Assembly (NCBI GenBank): GCA_025351545.1
Contig: JANXVQ010000819.1
Location: forward strand, 1 to 7,862
Source of the DNA: Spirosoma sp.
Lineage (GTDB): Bacteria; Bacteroidota; Bacteroidia; Cytophagales; Spirosomataceae
Direction of reading: 5' to 3'
DNA length: 7,862 nucleotides
Shown: piece after piece, positions 1 through 5,778 of the stretch
Numbering within the stretch: position 1 is the stretch's first letter
Layout of the letters: each line of letters begins with the position of its first letter
Notes under the pieces: generated by a model
Database searches by the model: none
The model's input: only the letters and a program-made list of their open reading frames with translations
Told to the model about the DNA's origin: nothing
Program-made: the position numbers and the translations under genes

Positions 1-528
1 TTTCAGATCATCGGCTTCAGTAGCGGTAGCACGCCCAATACGGTCGAAGTTAACTTCGCTGGCACGAGCAGCAATTCGGCTCAAGACAGCCGCTTCTGAG
101 TTATCGTCCTTCCCGGCATAAGTGGTTGATGATGACGAAACAGGCAGAATAACAGGTGAAATTTCTACCAAGGGCACATCGAGCGACGAGCTAATCGTTG
201 GCGTCTCTTCATCAATCAACTCTGGTGTATCGTCGTTGGAGAAAGCAGGCAACAAAGGATCGGCATGGACAAACGCCGGAGGTGTTTCCTTGACAGGTCC
301 TGATCGAACGGCTACAGGTGGCACCACAATGGCGGTTCGGCCACCTGCCTTCGGCTGACGGCAATTTATTAATTCAGCTTCTTTATCGGCGATCGCTGTT
401 CGCAGGGCATTGATTCGCCCGGCCAGCACTAATCGGCCTAACAGCCAGCCAACAAATGCAGCCAGTGCCAGTAAGAGCAGTATTTCGGTGATAGCCACCG
501 GTTGGCTAAAGGGGTCTAATCCAAACAT
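1..528 (-). CDS. Membrane-anchored protein, tandem paralog of the next gene; C-terminal HhH domain cut off by window edge (partial)
   Basis: The frame is open from an ATG at 528 down to base 1 without a stop, giving 176 residues of an incomplete protein. Residues about 14-35 form one hydrophobic membrane helix followed by Arg-rich sequence (GRLVLAGRINALR), which by the positive-inside rule places the C-terminal part in the cytoplasm. Residues about 59-145 are a Pro/Ser/Thr/acidic low-complexity linker, including four consecutive Ser at 131-134. Residues 148-176 (VLSRIAARASEVNFDRIG, then ADDLK) match residues 74-102 of the neighbour encoded at 611-1105. There the same stretch leads straight into a helix-hairpin-helix domain, so the missing part very probably encodes that domain. 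The linker makes this copy about 74 residues longer than its paralog over the aligned region. It lies 82 bp downstream of the paralog and is probably co-transcribed. No Shine-Dalgarno is visible; the start context ATTATGTTTG is identical in both paralogs. Function is unknown. Confidence 0.85.
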   Translation of the reverse strand, partial: MFGLDPFSQPVAITEILLLLALAAFVGWLLGRLVLAGRINALRTAIADKEAELINCRQPKAGGRTAIVVPPVAVRSGPVKETPPAFVHADPLLPAFSNDDTPELIDEETPTISSSLDVPLVEISPVILPVSSSSTTYAGKDDNSEAAVLSRIAARASEVNFDRIGRATATEADDLK

Positions 529-568
529 AATAGGTGTTGCGGGTCCCCGCCGGGATTTATGGTTTCAT

Positions 569-597
569 GGTTCTCGGCCTATTATCAGCCGAAAACC
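569..597 (-). other. Intercistronic hairpin between the two HhH genes
   Basis: The arms 569-578 and 588-597 pair over 10 positions with a 9-nt loop. On the plus strand one pair is a C/A mismatch (573/593). In the minus-strand transcript that pair becomes U-G, so the stem is fully paired only in the RNA of the flanking genes. No U-run follows it, so it is more likely an mRNA processing or stability element, or a translation-modulating structure, than an intrinsic terminator. Confidence 0.5.
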
Positions 598-610
598 GTA
601 CACTGAAAAC
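593..610 (-). repeat. 18-nt core shared by the two intercistronic spacers, copy 2
   Basis: Read on the minus strand this is GTTTTCAGTGTACGGTTT, starting immediately after the stop codon of the HhH gene. It matches the copy at 1164-1181 at 15 of 18 positions. In each spacer the core supplies part of the 5' arm of a hairpin. Shared descent by tandem duplication or a dispersed intergenic repeat family would both explain it. Confidence 0.5.
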
Positions 611-1105
611 TTATCTCTTTTTTACCAATTCAGCAGCTTGTCCAACCCAGTTATCCCGTTCGATACGGCCGGGGAAAAACTCGATAATATCATTTACCTG
701 CTCAATATCGGCCGAAGTGAAATTAGCAATCTGACGGAACGTATAGATATCGATGGCATGCAGCTTTTTTTCCAGAAATGGGCCGATGCCAGCAATGATC
801 TTGAGATCATCAGCAATAGCAGACGTTGCGACGCCGATACGAGTGAAGTTAATTTCGCTGGCACGGGCACGAATACGGTTCAGCACAGTTGTTTCTTCAT
901 CGTCACCAGTATGGCTAACGACCGTCTTTGTCTGATAGCAATCGGCCACGTCACGCTCCGTACTCGCCAGATCGCCTTCGAGCTGTCGAATGGTACTTTG
1001 CCGGGAAATATACCCTATGATAAAACCCAACACCACAGCCACAATCAGCATAATTATATGCTGGATCTGAGCATCAGGCAAGTTGAGGGGATTCATGTCA
1101 AACAT
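611..1105 (-). CDS. Membrane-anchored helix-hairpin-helix (HhH) protein
   Basis: This is a complete 164-residue protein. Residues about 16-33 are one hydrophobic membrane helix with no cleavage site. It is followed by basic residues (R35, R40) and a heptad-like charged stretch (about 35-58), so the C-terminal part should face the cytoplasm. After a short acidic linker, residues 74-101 carry the conserved block VLNRIRARASEINFTRIG. Residues 99-163 form an HhH domain: the hairpin is G106-I107-G108 followed by PFLEKKLHAIDI, then TFRQIANFTSADIEQV and a C-terminal FFPGRIERDNWVGQA block. This domain type resembles the predicted flap-endonuclease-like H3TH proteins (COG3743) of Bacteroidota, which bind nucleic acid or mediate protein contacts. 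I see no acidic nuclease cluster, so nuclease activity is not supported. M4 is an alternative start. It sits 90 bp downstream of the OmpA-like gene, with a hairpin in the gap. Confidence 0.88.
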   Translation of the reverse strand: MFDMNPLNLPDAQIQHIIMLIVAVVLGFIIGYISRQSTIRQLEGDLASTERDVADCYQTKTVVSHTGDDEETTVLNRIRARASEINFTRIGVATSAIADDLKIIAGIGPFLEKKLHAIDIYTFRQIANFTSADIEQVNDIIEFFPGRIERDNWVGQAAELVKKR

Positions 1106-1120
1106 AATTGTAAGAGTTTA

Positions 1121-1176
1121 CAGTTTGGATGTTTACCGTTTCTGTTTATTCCTGACAGGCCAGAAACGGCAAACTG
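1121..1176 (-). other. Bulged hairpin between the OmpA-like and HhH genes
   Basis: The right arm 1161-1176 (CAGAAACGG plus CAAACTG) pairs perfectly with two left segments, CAGTTTG at 1121-1127 and CCGTTTCTG at 1136-1144. The pairing is 7 bp plus 9 bp, split by an 8-nt one-sided bulge (1128-1135), with a 16-nt loop (1145-1160). It fills most of the 90-bp gap between co-oriented genes and lacks a terminal U-run. A role in differential expression of the downstream genes is possible but inferred. Confidence 0.5.
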
Positions 1177-1181
1177 AAAAC
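1164..1181 (-). repeat. 18-nt core shared by the two intercistronic spacers, copy 1
   Basis: Read on the minus strand this is GTTTTCAGTTTGCCGTTT. It begins 14 nt after the stop codon of the OmpA-like gene and forms part of the 5' arm of the hairpin there. It matches the copy at 593-610 at 15 of 18 positions. Confidence 0.5.
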
Positions 1182-1195
1182 GTTTTAAACAGATT

Positions 1196-2140
1196 TTATT
1201 CAACTACGACTACTGCAACCCGTCGATTGGCTTTGCGACCGGAAAGCGTGTTATTATCGGCTTTCGGCTCTGTTTCACCTTTCGCTCTAACCTCGATTTG
1301 GCCTGAGTTGATACCCGATTTATGCAGGTTCACTTTCAGGCCATTGGCGCGATCACGCGACAGCTGCATGTTCACATCATCGGGACCCGAGTTATCAGTA
1401 TGGCCCGTCAGCAGGAGTTTTTTGTCTTTATGTGTCGCTAAAAAGGTAGCGGCTTCGTCGAGAAACTTCTTCGTTTCTCCGGTTTTTATGTAGTTGGCCT
1501 CCCCCAATGAAAAATACAGGTCAATAGGTGTGAATACCGACGTAAATTTTTGAGTTTCAGCCAGTTCATTTTCCGTAGTTGGCTCGGTAATGGTAACAGT
1601 AGCCGGTGCTGTTATTACACCCGAAAAGGCGAAATCAAGCCCGCCATAGAGTGAGTCACCTTTGGCCGTAAATGGCAGACTGCGTTCAATGCCTTTTGTT
1701 GTCAGCGATGCGGCCGGAATACCCTGTTGTATCAAATATTGCTTAATTCCTTCAGCACGGGCCAAACCCAGATTTGGGAAAGTGGTCGTATTGGCTTCTG
1801 CCGATGAATAATGGCCGATTACTTCGAGCGTCCGGCCAGGATTGGCTTTCAGGTACGTTACCATCGACTCCAATGAACCCCCAGTTGAATTCATGTTGGC
1901 ATTGGCACCCGATTTGGCAAAACTGAAATTGCCGGGCAGATCGAGCCGGAAGAGATTACCATCCGCAATTGTAAATCCATCGGCGCCGGGTGGCACTAGG
2001 GAAAGTGGCGTTTCAGCAGTTGCTGACACGGGTTGGAAATCATTTCCGCATAGCTGTTTAATTTTGCAGGTATGCCACCAGGTAGAGCCGATCATCCATA
2101 AAACCAACAGGATAATCCAGGGAGTTTTGTTTTTTAGCAT
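1196..2140 (-). CDS. Inner-membrane-anchored protein with two OmpA-like domains
   Basis: This 314-residue protein has a single N-terminal hydrophobic helix (about 8-20, after basic MLKNK) acting as signal anchor, then a periplasmic region with C25 and C31. Domain 1 spans about 60-175 and domain 2 about 200-314. Domain 2 has the full OmpA-C/MotB peptidoglycan-binding signature: TGHTDN at 245-250 with Asp249, LSRDRA with Arg264 (equivalents of the diaminopimelate-contacting Asp and Arg of E. coli OmpA), and a terminal GRKANRRV block. Domain 1 keeps the fold pattern (LEVIGH, LGLARAEG with Arg128) but has Ser112 where the ligand Asp should be, so it is probably degenerate for ligand binding. Family knowledge points to non-covalent binding of peptidoglycan; tethering from the inner membrane is inferred from the uncleaved helix. 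It is first in a minus-strand cluster with the two HhH genes. No Shine-Dalgarno is seen on the coding strand; the start context is TTTATTATG. Confidence 0.9.
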   Translation of the reverse strand: MLKNKTPWIILLVLWMIGSTWWHTCKIKQLCGNDFQPVSATAETPLSLVPPGADGFTIADGNLFRLDLPGNFSFAKSGANANMNSTGGSLESMVTYLKANPGRTLEVIGHYSSAEANTTTFPNLGLARAEGIKQYLIQQGIPAASLTTKGIERSLPFTAKGDSLYGGLDFAFSGVITAPATVTITEPTTENELAETQKFTSVFTPIDLYFSLGEANYIKTGETKKFLDEAATFLATHKDKKLLLTGHTDNSGPDDVNMQLSRDRANGLKVNLHKSGINSGQIEVRAKGETEPKADNNTLSGRKANRRVAVVVVE

Positions 2141-2216
2141 AATAAAGGCAGGAGGTTAATACCGACTCCGTATTTCAAATTCCAGATTGAGACGGAATTG
2201 GCCGAAAAAGGTTGCT

Positions 2217-2246
2217 CAAAAATAATGGGAAGGCACACAAAAGCAA
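2217..2246 (-). promoter_or_regulatory. Predicted Bacteroidota-type promoter of the OmpA-like/HhH cluster
   Basis: On the minus strand TTG (2246-2244) is followed after 19 nt by TATTTTTG (2224-2217), matching the primary sigma pattern of Bacteroidota (TTG/TTTG, about 19-21 nt, TAnnTTTG). Transcription would start near 2211, giving a leader of about 70 nt before the ATG at 2140. The motifs are short and the region is AT-rich, so a chance match is possible. Confidence 0.5.
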
Positions 2247-2255
2247 GATTATCAA

Positions 2256-2263
2256 TACTTTTG
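2256..2263 (+). promoter_or_regulatory. Possible -7 element for the threonine aldolase gene
   Basis: TACTTTTG matches TAnnTTTG on the plus strand. There is no TTG or TTTG at the expected distance upstream, and the implied leader to the ATG at 2390 would be about 120 nt, so this is a weak candidate. It lies just outside the predicted promoter on the opposite strand. The rest of 2141-2389 holds nothing else I can support. Confidence 0.25.
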
Positions 2264-2389
2264 GCTGAATTTGTTCTATAATATCCTTTCCAGAAGACAT
2301 TTCAATACCAGTAAAGTCTGTAAAACATTTCTCAAAGAAGCCCTGCATGTGGTTAACTTGCCTTTTCATACAACCTGACCAATAAACGA

Positions 2390-3415
2390 ATGCTCATTGA
2401 TCTCCGTAGCGATACCGTTACGCAACCCACGTCGGCCATGCGCGAAGCTATGTTCTCGGCCCCCCTCGGCGACGATGTACTGGGCGACGACCCGACCGTT
2501 AATGCGCTCGAAGCGAAGGCGGCTGCTTTATTCGGCATGGAAGCTGCCCTGTTCTGCGCGTCGGGAACGATGACAAATCAACTCGCCATACGCACCCACA
2601 CCCGCCCCGGCGACGATGTTATCTGCGACTATCTGTCGCATGTATATCAGTACGAAGGGGGTGGCATTTCGGTCAATGCGCTGGCATCGGTAAGCCTGAC
2701 CCACGGCGAACGCGGCAAACTTACTCCCGACCTTGTCCGCGAGTATATATATAGTCCCGCTGATTCGCACAAACCTTTATCAAAGCTGGTTGTGCTCGAA
2801 AATACAATTAATAAAGGCGGTGGCTGTTACTATACCGTGCCCGAAATTGCGGCCATTCGGAAGGTCTGTGATGAAAACGGGTTGATCCTTCATTTAGACG
2901 GAGCCCGGCTTTTCAATGCGCTTGTCGAAACAGGCGAACCAACAGCGGCCTATGGTCAGTTATTCGAGTCGATTAGTATTTGTTTGTCGAAAGGGCTGGG
3001 CTGTCCGGTGGGTTCGCTCCTGCTCGGCAAGGCCGATTTCATTCGGCAAGCCCGGCGTTACCGTAAATTGATGGGCGGTGGCTGGCGTCAGGCTGGATTT
3101 CTGGCCGCTGCTGGCATTTACGCCCTCGATCATCACATAGATCGGCTGAAACAGGATCATTCGCGTGCAAAAAAAATCGGGGCTATGCTCGAACGCCTGC
3201 CTGAAGTTGAAGAAATCCTGCCAGTTGACACAAATATTGTCATTTTCAGACTTCCCGAAACCATCTTAGCCGCCGATTATGTTAAAACATTAGAAATAAA
3301 AGGTATACGCGGCATCACATTTGGCAAGCACTTGGTGCGGTTTGTGACCCACTTAGATTTGACGGACGAACATATGGAGCACATTGCGACTGTATTAACG
3401 CATCCAGCCAGTTAA
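2390..3415 (+). CDS. ltaE: Low-specificity L-threonine aldolase
   Basis: This is a cytoplasmic PLP enzyme of fold type I (beta-eliminating lyase family) that cleaves L-threonine and L-allo-threonine to glycine and acetaldehyde. Its 341 residues are the usual full length. The N-terminus [11 protein letters not shown] is the family signature. SGTMTN (58-63) is the phosphate-binding loop, His84 should stack on the PLP ring, and Asp170-Gly-Ala-Arg173 contacts the pyridine nitrogen and substrate. Lys201 in [13 protein letters not shown] is the Schiff-base lysine, GGGWRQAG follows, and Arg317 in VRFVTHLDL should bind the substrate carboxylate. All the key residues I could assign are present, so the protein looks intact and active. 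The ATG at 2390 is chosen because family members start within a few residues of the DLRSDT motif. No Shine-Dalgarno is visible. It is divergent from the OmpA-like gene and 140 bp upstream of the acetyltransferase-hydrolase gene on the same strand, though no pathway link between those two is evident. Confidence 0.95.
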   Translation: MLIDLRSDTVTQPTSAMREAMFSAPLGDDVLGDDPTVNALEAKAAALFGMEAALFCASGTMTNQLAIRTHTRPGDDVICDYLSHVYQYEGGGISVNALASVSLTHGERGKLTPDLVREYIYSPADSHKPLSKLVVLENTINKGGGCYYTVPEIAAIRKVCDENGLILHLDGARLFNALVETGEPTAAYGQLFESISICLSKGLGCPVGSLLLGKADFIRQARRYRKLMGGGWRQAGFLAAAGIYALDHHIDRLKQDHSRAKKIGAMLERLPEVEEILPVDTNIVIFRLPETILAADYVKTLEIKGIRGITFGKHLVRFVTHLDLTDEHMEHIATVLTHPAS

Positions 3416-3556
3416 AAAATCGTCTGCGTATTTAGCCCTGGGCGTCGTTTTTTTGTTCCTGGTATTTCGGCGGAAGGCATGAGTGCCTTTACTGGCGTTG
3501 GAGCGGCCACTTTATATCTTTATTACAAACAGTCGAAGCAGGAAAAGGAGCAGTAA
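3399..3556 (+). pseudogene. Possible remnant of a small membrane-protein gene, split by a frameshift
   Basis: The spacer after threonine aldolase contains two short protein-like stretches in different frames. The first (frame of 3414, ending at TGA 3480-3482) reads [22 protein letters not shown], a textbook single membrane helix flanked by basic residues. It has no ATG or GTG start, and its nearest plausible start site reads GTT where ATG would precede AAA-AAA. The second (frame of 3479) reads EGMSAFTGVGAATLYLYYKQ then SKQEKEQ and stops at TAA 3554-3556, which overlaps the ATG of the next gene. Joined by one frameshift they would give a protein of about 45-50 residues. Alternatively only the 25-residue ORF 3479-3556 is translated, or the stretch is not coding at all. 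A 6-bp hairpin (3474-3479 with 3484-3489, loop TGAG) sits at the junction. Confidence 0.25.
3545..3550 (+). promoter_or_regulatory. Shine-Dalgarno sequence of the acetyltransferase-hydrolase gene
   Basis: AAGGAG lies 5 nt before the ATG at 3556. It is the only clear Shine-Dalgarno in front of any gene in this window. It supports the chosen start and, together with the TAATG overlap, would allow reinitiation after the short upstream frame. Confidence 0.55.
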
Positions 3557-5154
3557 TGCATATTCAGACCAGAACTTTAGAGAAAGCAGATTACCATGAC
3601 CTAAAAGAGGCCATGATTGAGGTTTATAGTGGCATTGGGGGTGATTATTGGGAAAAGAGTAAAATTACTAAACTGCTCCATATATTCCCGGAAGGTCAAT
3701 TTTGCGTTGAAGTAGATGGCAAAGTGGTGGCCTGCGCACTGGCAATTCGAGTCAAATACGATCAGTTCGGCGACAACCACACGTACTTCCAGATTACGGG
3801 GGGCTATACCTTCAAAACCCATAGTGACGATGGTGACTACCTTTACGGTATCGAGGTGTTTGTACATCCCGACTTCCGTGATTTACGCCTTGGTCGGCGC
3901 CTTTACGACGCCCGTAAAGAGCTTTGCGAGCAATTGAACCTCAAAGGCATTCTGGCCGGCGGACGTATTCCGAATTACAATAAATTTTCTGACGAACTGT
4001 CGCCCCGTGAGTATATCACAAAGGTGAAGCAGAAGGAGATTTACGATCCAACCTTGACCTTCCAGCTTTCCAACGATTTTCACGTTCGGAAGGTATTGCG
4101 CGGCTATTTGCCCGGCGATTCAGAGTCGAAGGAATACGCGACGCTGCTGGAATGGATCAATATTTATTACGTTGCCGAAAAAGACAAAAAGCCTCATACA
4201 GACTCGATTATCCGGCTGGGTGTGATTCAGTGGCAGATGAGATTATTCAAAAATCTTGATGCATTTCTGGAACAGGTCGAGTTTTTTGTCAATGCTGTCA
4301 GCGATTACCGGGCTGATTTCATGGTCTTACCGGAGTTTTTCAATACGCCCCTGATGGCCGACTTCAACGATCTGCCTGAGCCAGTGGCTATTCGCAAACT
4401 GGCCGACTTCACCGAACCGGTGCGTGAAAAGCTTTGTGAATTAGCCATTTCCTACAATGTCAACATTGTGGGCGGCAGCATGCCCCTCGTTGACGACGAT
4501 GGGAAACTCTATAATGTAGCCTACCTCTGCCGCCGGGACGGCTCCTATGAAGAATACCGGAAAATCCATATCACGCCGAACGAGGTGAAGCATTATGGTA
4601 TGGTTGGCGGCTACGAAATTCGGGCGTTCGATACCGACTGCGGCAAGATTGGGATGTTGATTTGCTACGATGTTGAGTTTCCCGAACTAGGTCGGATTCT
4701 GGCTCAGCAGGGTATGCAAATCCTGTTCGTACCGTTCCTGACCGATACCCAGAATGGCTACTCGCGGGTGCGCCATTGCGCCCAGGCTCGTGCGATTGAA
4801 AACGAATGTTACGTAGCTATTTCGGGCTGTGTGGGCAACCTGCCACGCGTGCAGAACATGGATATAAATTACGCTCAATCGGCGGTGTTTACGCCCTCCG
4901 ATTTTCAGTTTCCGACAAATGCGGTGAAAGCCGAAGCCACCGCTAACACCGAAATGGTGCTCATTGCCGACGTCGATTTGAGCTTGCTGAAAGAACTGCA
5001 CGAGCATGGTTCAGTCCAGGTTTTGAAAGATCGCCGGACAGATTTATACGAAGTAACGTTGAAGAAAGCAGCTAAAAAGGCATTGAAACAGAAAAAAGCT
5101 TCGCCCGACAACGACCCTGAACAGGTTGCACCGGTAATTGTAGTCTCGAACTAA
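3556..5154 (+). CDS. Fused GNAT acetyltransferase / carbon-nitrogen hydrolase (nitrilase superfamily)
   Basis: This is a 532-residue, soluble, two-domain protein. Residues about 3-185 form a GNAT domain: the acetyl-CoA motif A covers YGIEVFVHPDF then RDLRLGRRL (108-116), so the usual Q/R-x-x-G-x-G/A pattern has Arg111 in place of the first Gly. Residues about 218-480 form a nitrilase-superfamily domain with an intact Glu-Lys-Cys triad: Glu260 (VLPEFF), Lys336 (YRKIHIT) and Cys370 (LICYDVEFPELGR). Cys-Tyr-Asp is the signature of the amidase-like branches rather than true nitrilases (Cys-Trp-Glu), so an amide or carbamoyl substrate is more likely than a nitrile. The architecture corresponds to the Rim1-like subgroup with an N-terminal acetyltransferase, as in Bacillus subtilis YhcX; its substrate is, to my knowledge, not settled. 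The C-terminus (about 500-516) is a Lys/Ala-rich tail. The start is supported by AAGGAG 5 nt upstream. A strong terminator begins at its stop codon. Confidence 0.93.
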   Translation: MHIQTRTLEKADYHDLKEAMIEVYSGIGGDYWEKSKITKLLHIFPEGQFCVEVDGKVVACALAIRVKYDQFGDNHTYFQITGGYTFKTHSDDGDYLYGIEVFVHPDFRDLRLGRRLYDARKELCEQLNLKGILAGGRIPNYNKFSDELSPREYITKVKQKEIYDPTLTFQLSNDFHVRKVLRGYLPGDSESKEYATLLEWINIYYVAEKDKKPHTDSIIRLGVIQWQMRLFKNLDAFLEQVEFFVNAVSDYRADFMVLPEFFNTPLMADFNDLPEPVAIRKLADFTEPVREKLCELAISYNVNIVGGSMPLVDDDGKLYNVAYLCRRDGSYEEYRKIHITPNEVKHYGMVGGYEIRAFDTDCGKIGMLICYDVEFPELGRILAQQGMQILFVPFLTDTQNGYSRVRHCAQARAIENECYVAISGCVGNLPRVQNMDINYAQSAVFTPSDFQFPTNAVKAEATANTEMVLIADVDLSLLKELHEHGSVQVLKDRRTDLYEVTLKKAAKKALKQKKASPDNDPEQVAPVIVVSN

Positions 5155-5197
5155 TCAGTAAAAAGGCTTTCTCACACGAGAAAGCCTTTTTACTGAT
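5154..5197. terminator. Bidirectional rho-independent terminator, perfect 20-bp stem
   Basis: The arms 5154-5173 and 5178-5197 are exact inverted copies with a 4-nt ACAC loop. Because the arms contain AAAAAGGC and GCCTTTTT, a GC-containing core hairpin is followed by a T-run on either strand. It lies in the 60-bp gap between two convergent genes and starts at the last base of the upstream stop codon, as expected for an element terminating both. Confidence 0.9.
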
Positions 5198-5214
5198 AGT
5201 TGACTATGTATTTA

Positions 5215-5661
5215 TCAATAACTCGTTTTCTGCTTTCTCTGATAACGCGCCGGAATCAAGTACATCTCGGCCAGTAAACCCGCACTAGCGCCAAGGCAAT
5301 AACAAAGCAGGTCGCTCCACACAAAGGTAAAGCCCAGCACCAGTCCGCCCAGGCGCGTAGCCCGCACATTATCAATCCAGGGAGCGTGGTATAATTGAAT
5401 AATCTCAATGCTGAATGAGAACAGCAATGTCGCCAGCAGTATCGTTTTAAACGGCCATGTTTTAAAAATAAATGCAAGACCGAAAAACACCATCAGCGCC
5501 CACAGTACATCACCAGCGTAGGTCTTGACAAATGATATTTCCCCGAAAAAGTGTCTCGATGCGAATCCTGTCAGCAGGACACTTGCCGTGAGCAGTCCGT
5601 AAATAATCCGGTTTCGATTGATTGACGGCATTCTGTGATTCAAGTTGTGTGCGGGTATCAT
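5215..5661 (-). CDS. DUF2809-family integral membrane protein
   Basis: This 148-residue protein has about four hydrophobic segments (roughly 19-36, 48-67, 71-90 and 103-131) joined by short loops, so it should be an inner-membrane protein. The segments AGDVLWALMVFF, FSFSIEIIQLYHAPWIDNVR and TRLGGLVLGFTFVWSDLLCY match the pattern of DUF2809, a small membrane family of unknown function whose conserved Glu, Gln, Trp, Asp and Arg cluster around the third segment. The second ATG at 5631 (MPSINRNRIIY) is an equally good start. It removes ten polar residues and puts the basic stretch right before the first helix; neither start has a clear Shine-Dalgarno. The gene converges on the acetyltransferase-hydrolase gene with a shared terminator. 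It lies 117 bp downstream of the GDPD gene on the same strand, so co-transcription is possible. Confidence 0.82.
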   Translation of the reverse strand: MIPAHNLNHRMPSINRNRIIYGLLTASVLLTGFASRHFFGEISFVKTYAGDVLWALMVFFGLAFIFKTWPFKTILLATLLFSFSIEIIQLYHAPWIDNVRATRLGGLVLGFTFVWSDLLCYCLGASAGLLAEMYLIPARYQRKQKTSY

Positions 5662-5742
5662 AACCTACCCCGGCGATCACCGACTGCACTTTGTGAAAGT
5701 AGCAATTTTATTGAAGCGTTATGAAACCGTGAGATCCAGCCC

Positions 5743-5758
5743 GATTTCAGTCGAAATC
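5743..5758 (-). other. Short inverted repeat downstream of the GDPD gene
   Basis: GATTTC (5743-5748) and GAAATC (5753-5758) are perfect 6-bp arms around an AGTC loop, 20 bp past the GDPD stop codon. No T-run follows on the minus strand and the stem is AT-rich, so it could be at most a weak terminator or 3'-end structure. Chance is a fair alternative. Confidence 0.2.
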
Positions 5759-5778
5759 AAGAAACCTACCCTTTCCCG

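Noticed and set aside
1099..1106. CAAACATA, a TAnnTTTG match on the minus strand at the start of the first HhH gene
   Set aside because: It overlaps the ATG itself, so a start site about 7 nt downstream would lie inside the gene. The match comes from the conserved ATTATGTTTG start context.
410..1177. A 255-codon open frame on the plus strand across the HhH region
   Set aside because: It lies antisense to both HhH genes and their spacer. The minus-strand frames are supported by paralogy, a membrane helix and a recognisable domain; the plus-strand translation shows no domain or sensible composition.
2175..2369. A 64-codon minus-strand frame in the divergent spacer, with a hydrophobic stretch (VLIILLLCAFPLFL)
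   Set aside because: It overlaps the predicted promoter of the OmpA-like gene, has no recognisable family and no start signal; the single hydrophobic run could arise by chance in AT-rich DNA. A homolog search would settle it.
3416..3460. A possible terminator after threonine aldolase (A-run at 3414-3419 and T-run at 3448-3454)
   Set aside because: The flanking sequences pair only with several mismatches and there is no GC-rich stem, so no intrinsic terminator is supported.
4687..5007. A 106-codon minus-strand frame
   Set aside because: It is antisense to the nitrilase domain, and its translation has no recognisable features.
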